Source of the DNA: Brevibacterium sp. S22
Lineage (GTDB): Bacteria; Actinomycetota; Actinomycetes; Actinomycetales; Brevibacteriaceae
Assembly (NCBI RefSeq): GCF_004745485.1
Contig: NZ_RHFG01000008.1
Coordinates: 62,001-126,000 of the forward strand
DNA length: 64,000 nt
Direction: 5' to 3'
Shown here: positions 61,388 to 64,000 of the stretch, in pieces
Numbering within the stretch: position 1 is the stretch's first letter
How the letters are laid out: every line of letters begins with the position of its first letter
The notes under the pieces: generated by a model
What the model saw: only the letters and a program-made list of their open reading frames with translations
Databases searched by the model: none
What the model was told of the DNA's origin: nothing
Translations under genes and position numbers: made by a program

Positions 61388-61864
61388 ATGTCGCAGAATG
61401 TCTCACTGGATGCCACCGACCTCAGCCTCCTGCGGGAGCTCGACTCCGATGCGCGAGCCTCGGGTGCGGCACTCGCTGCGGCGGTCGGGATCTCCGAGTC
61501 GACGGTCTCGCTGAGACTCAAGCGGCTGAAGTCGGTGGGCGTCATCCGCGGCTTCCACCTCGACGTCGATCCCGCGGCCTTGGGAGTCGGGCTGCAGGCG
61601 CTCATCTCGATTCGGCTGGCCAAGCACGACCGCACGGAGATCGACGCCTTCACCGCCGCTGCCCCGAATTTTCCCGGCGTCGTGAGGATGTATCACATGG
61701 CCGGTGCCGAGGACTATCTGCTGCACATCGTCGCCTCCGACACCGAGGCGGTGCAGTCCTTCGTCCTCGACTACCTCACGCGCTATCCTGCGGTTGCGCA
61801 CACCCGTACGAATCTCATCTACAGGGTCGAGGGCGGCTCGGCCTGGATCCCTGTGGGGGAGTGA
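61388..61864 (+). CDS. Lrp/AsnC-family regulator
   Basis: A 158-residue regulator with N-terminal helix-turn-helix (ALAAAVGISESTVSLRLKRLKSVGVI) and an effector-binding RAM domain (GLQALISIRLAKHD, MAGAEDYLLHIVASD). It is transcribed away from the PLP enzyme gene, the usual arrangement for a regulator that controls an amino-acid catabolic neighbour and senses its substrate. Methionine or a related amino acid as effector is inference. Confidence 0.92.
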   Translation: MSQNVSLDATDLSLLRELDSDARASGAALAAAVGISESTVSLRLKRLKSVGVIRGFHLDVDPAALGVGLQALISIRLAKHDRTEIDAFTAAAPNFPGVVRMYHMAGAEDYLLHIVASDTEAVQSFVLDYLTRYPAVAHTRTNLIYRVEGGSAWIPVGE

Positions 61865-61892
61865 CCTGCCGCGGTGTGCGTGGAATCGGCTA

Positions 61893-62492
61893 TCAGGACC
61901 GAGCAGTGATCGTCAGCCCCTGCTTGCGCTGATGGACTGAGAAGTAGCGCAGCCCCGCCGCGGCGTCGGCGATGAACCAGCGGCGTGAGCGAGGCGGCAG
62001 CCACACGATCTCACCGGGAGTGAGATCGATCGTGCCGGTCTCGGTCTCCAGCTTGCCGGCACCGGCGAGGACGTGGATGAGGACGCCGAGATCGGGGCCC
62101 GTGTGTTCACGGATCTCTCCGCCCGGGCCGAGTGCGATGACATTGGCATCGAGGTCACGCTGCTGCGGATCCAGTTGCCAGACGGATCCGGAAGGTGCGG
62201 CGCCATCGGCGGAATCAGTGACGTCGGCGACATCGAGAACGACCCGCGGTGTGGGAGTGGTGGCCTGCCTGCTGATGCGCACCCGCACCGCGTCCTCAGT
62301 GCTCTCGAGTGGTTCCCAGCCCACCGCATCGGCGTACTCCCGAACCATCTCCACCCGCAGCCCCTCGGGCACATGATCGTTGATGAGGATCAGCCCCTCG
62401 CCGACCTCGAGCTGCTCGTAGGCCTTGATGATGCGCGGGTGACGCTCGGGCTTGGGGACGGTGCGGACATCGATGACGACTTCTTCGGCCAT
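61893..62492 (-). CDS. DUF2249-cupin protein
   Basis: A 199-residue two-domain protein. Residues about 3-75 match DUF2249 (VIDVRTVPKPERHPRIIKAYEQLEVGEGLILINDHVPEGLR), often linked to nitrogen oxide or anaerobic metabolism; about 100-190 form a cupin with HTGPDLGVLIHVLAGAGKLETE. ATG at 62492 has AAGGAG five bases upstream; the frame continues eight codons further. Divergent from an HTH regulator of Cys-rich type, so it is probably regulated by it. Confidence 0.82.
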   Translation of the reverse strand: MAEEVVIDVRTVPKPERHPRIIKAYEQLEVGEGLILINDHVPEGLRVEMVREYADAVGWEPLESTEDAVRVRISRQATTPTPRVVLDVADVTDSADGAAPSGSVWQLDPQQRDLDANVIALGPGGEIREHTGPDLGVLIHVLAGAGKLETETGTIDLTPGEIVWLPPRSRRWFIADAAAGLRYFSVHQRKQGLTITARS

Positions 62493-62502
62493 TGCGGCTC
62501 CT

Positions 62503-62539
62503 TTGAATTGATCCAAGTGATTCTTGTATAAACTATCAC
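62503..62539 (+). promoter_or_regulatory. Promoter with overlapping inverted repeat, leaderless gene
   Basis: TTGAAT (62503-62508) and TATAAA (62527-62532) with an 18-base spacer place the transcription start at about the ATG at 62541, so the message seems leaderless; no ribosome site is present. GTGAT (62517-62521) and ATCAC (62535-62539) form an inverted repeat over the -10 region, a possible operator for this regulator. Confidence 0.45.
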
Positions 62540-62540
62540 C

Positions 62541-63206
62541 ATGAATTCGATGACCGCAGACCCGTCGGGCCCGACCCGACGGCGAGAATCAGCGGAGCCG
62601 CGACATGAGCGCCGCTCGGAGATCCTGCGAACTCTGCGCGAACGGACGAGCGCATCTGCGGCTGAACTGGCCGACCTCCTCGGCGTTCATCCGAACACCG
62701 TCCGCTTCCACCTCGGCGTCCTGGAGAGCAGCGGCACGATCGTCCGCGAACGGCAGATGACTCGCACGCCGGGCCGCCCCGAACTCCGCTTCCGACTGCC
62801 GCCGACGCGGAACTCCGCGGGGCTTCGCGCCGATCTGCTCGCGCGGATCCTGCTGACCCGCATCGCTGCAGGAGACGATCCGGAGAATGAGGCCGAAGAT
62901 GCGGGCTGTCAATGGGGCAGTGACGAGGCCGAACGGGCAGCCCGAACGGAATCCGACGCCGTCAGAGGCCTCCTCGAGACGCTCGAATCGTCGGGGTTCG
63001 CACCGAGCGTGAAAGACGACGCCGAGATCGACCTGCACAACTGTCCGCTGCGAGAGTTCCTCGACACTCACGGCAGGCTTGTGTGTGCGATCCACAAGGG
63101 GATGATGGCCGGCTTCCTTGACGCCGCGCAGGCCCCATACGCAGTCGACTCTCTCGTCCCCTTTGCCACTGCCACGACCTGCCGAGCCCACCTGCGGCGA
63201 CGATGA
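62541..63206 (+). CDS. HTH regulator with Cys-rich effector domain (SufR-like)
   Basis: A 221-residue winged-helix regulator: helix-turn-helix at about 25-80 (SASAAELADLLGVHPNTVRFHLGVLESSG) and a C-terminal part with cysteines in DAGCQWG, HNCPLREF, LVCAIHKGMM and TTCRAHL. That cysteine pattern resembles SufR-type iron-sulfur sensors, and the neighbouring DUF2249 protein points to nitric oxide or redox signals; both are inferences. Divergent from the DUF2249-cupin gene and followed by a cupin. Confidence 0.85.
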   Translation: MNSMTADPSGPTRRRESAEPRHERRSEILRTLRERTSASAAELADLLGVHPNTVRFHLGVLESSGTIVRERQMTRTPGRPELRFRLPPTRNSAGLRADLLARILLTRIAAGDDPENEAEDAGCQWGSDEAERAARTESDAVRGLLETLESSGFAPSVKDDAEIDLHNCPLREFLDTHGRLVCAIHKGMMAGFLDAAQAPYAVDSLVPFATATTCRAHLRRR

Positions 63207-63318
63207 GGTCGGCACCGGCCGACGAGGATGAGAATATTCCTGCGTCGCCCAGCCAGTGCACCAACCTGCTGCTTCGCACCACCCAAGAGTAGACCCCAAC
63301 GGAGGAAAGAGGACCCCG

Positions 63319-63666
63319 ATGACCGACAACCCGAGCGCACAGAATATCGAATCACTGAGCACGGAACTGCTGGAGAAGGCGCGAGGTTCACGCAGCGGCC
63401 GCGCGGCGAAAGGCGTCTTCACCGGCACATACCTTCGACAGGCGGTGCTCACGCTGGCCGCGGGCGCAGAACTCGCCGATCATGACTCTCCGCCCGAGGC
63501 GACCCTGCAAGTCCTCAAGGGAGATGTGCGTTTGGCTGCGGACGACGAATCCTGGGAGCTGACCGAAGGCGATCTCATTGCGATTCCGCCGCAGCGACAC
63601 TCGGTGACAGCCTTAAGCGACGCAGCGTTCATGCTGACGATCCGCACGGATGTCGGCGGCGCGTAG
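63319..63666 (+). CDS. Small cupin-domain protein
   Basis: A 115-residue single cupin. The core TLAAGAELADHDSPPEATLQVLKGDVRLAAD and the second motif EGDLIAIPPQRHSVTALSD hold His/Glu ligands of a possible metal. GAGG precedes its ATG by six bases. It follows the HTH regulator by about 110 bases. Similar cupins occur beside DUF2249 proteins; the role is unknown. Confidence 0.85.
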   Translation: MTDNPSAQNIESLSTELLEKARGSRSGRAAKGVFTGTYLRQAVLTLAAGAELADHDSPPEATLQVLKGDVRLAADDESWELTEGDLIAIPPQRHSVTALSDAAFMLTIRTDVGGA

Positions 63667-63735
63667 TGCAGAGCCGCGGGACGGGCATTTTGAGCGAATC
63701 CGCGTTCGGGAGCACCGGGCCCGTGTGAATGCGAG

Positions 63736-63759
63736 AACGCCCTCCCGAAGGAGGGCGTT
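63736..63759 (-). terminator. Terminator of tRNA-Val
   Basis: A 10-bp perfect stem (63736-63745 with 63750-63759) and a four-base loop, eight bases beyond the 3' end of the minus-strand tRNA; it may also serve the convergent cupin gene. Confidence 0.7.
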
Positions 63760-63767
63760 TGTCCCGG

Positions 63768-63841
63768 TGGGCCCAGAGGGACTCGAACCCCCGACCCTCT
63801 CGGTGTAAACGAGATGCTCTAGCCAACTGAGCTATAGGCCC
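63768..63841 (-). tRNA. tRNA-Val (TAC)
   Basis: A 74-base minus-strand cloverleaf: acceptor GGGCCTA/TGGGCCC (one G-U pair), D arm GCTC/GAGC, anticodon stem TCTCG/CGAGA with loop TTTACAC giving anticodon TAC, T arm GGGGG/CCCTC with loop TTCGAGT. CCA is not encoded. Confidence 0.95.
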
Positions 63842-63879
63842 CACTGCGCTGACCACGACTTCGCGAGCGCCTGATCAGT

Positions 63880-64000
63880 ATGCCATACCCGAGATGGTCC
63901 GCCGAATTCGAGGTGCAGCCGATTGGGACGGTCCTGCCGGTCGGTGCCGCCTACTTCGGTCAAGACGGGGACCGGATGACGGCAAGCATTGCGGCGGCGT
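63880..64000 (+). CDS. Possible 5' end of a gene cut by the window edge
   Basis: An ATG at 63880 opens 40 codons without a stop up to the end of the window. The translation (MPYPRWSAEFEVQPIGTVLP then VGAAYFGQDG) looks like protein but has no recognisable motif, and no ribosome site is clear. Too short to be sure. Confidence 0.3.
   Translation, partial: MPYPRWSAEFEVQPIGTVLPVGAAYFGQDGDRMTASIAAA

Overview
This is high-GC actinobacterial chromosome, most likely Brevibacterium (Micrococcales). That is inferred from the codon bias, the actinobacterial families DUF3145 and DUF3052, the pucR-type regulator/fabD/fabH/acpP/fabF/aceE/DUF3052/ahpE order also known from Mycobacterium and Streptomyces, a gluABCD operon, and a methionine gamma-lyase-like gene. 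It was not tested by any search.

Layout. 1-12.4 kb: housekeeping and transport genes (YggS, a BASS carrier, an Ada/AlkA fusion with Ogt for alkylation repair, tRNA-Ala, a tandem universal stress protein, a hydrolase, small membrane proteins, an MFS and a POT carrier, a CPBP-like membrane protein). 12.4-21.5 kb: molybdenum-cofactor and molybdate-uptake island (moeA, moeB-rhodanese, moaD/moaA on the minus strand, second moeA, moaC, moaE, an HTH-Mop protein, modA and a fused modB-modC). 21.5-30.5 kb: acyl-CoA ligase, gluABCD-type amino acid importer, GNAT, GluQ, a glycosyltransferase, a DMT carrier and tRNA-Asn.

30.86-45.70 kb: a gene for an LLM-class flavin oxidoreductase is broken twice. A 12.05-kb integrated element (about 31,083-43,146) sits after codon 78, bounded by a 12-bp imperfect direct repeat. 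It carries a serine integrase beside its right end; a replication protein with an HUH nuclease and an SF3-like helicase; two different mobilisation cassettes, each with a relaxase whose 3' end overlaps a second gene in another frame; a methyltransferase; and a cmtR/ctpG/thioredoxin-like metal-resistance operon. The second break is an IS1634/IS1549-like element (43,391-45,098) flanked by an exact 68-bp target duplication. Removing both insertions restores one open frame of 338 codons. The element looks like an integrated, mobilisable rolling-circle plasmid that brought metal resistance.

45.7-64 kb: a DHA2-type exporter, a degenerate EAL protein with a putative DICT domain, tRNA-Met, DUF3145, the type II fatty-acid synthesis operon with its PucR-type regulator, aceE, DUF3052-ahpE, HIT, a TipA-like MerR regulator, a Met-gamma-lyase-like enzyme divergent from an Lrp regulator, a small DUF2249/cupin/HTH/cupin cluster and tRNA-Val.

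The most interesting part is the integrated element: its Rep architecture, its duplicated overprinted mobilisation genes, and its operon of start/stop-overlapping genes.
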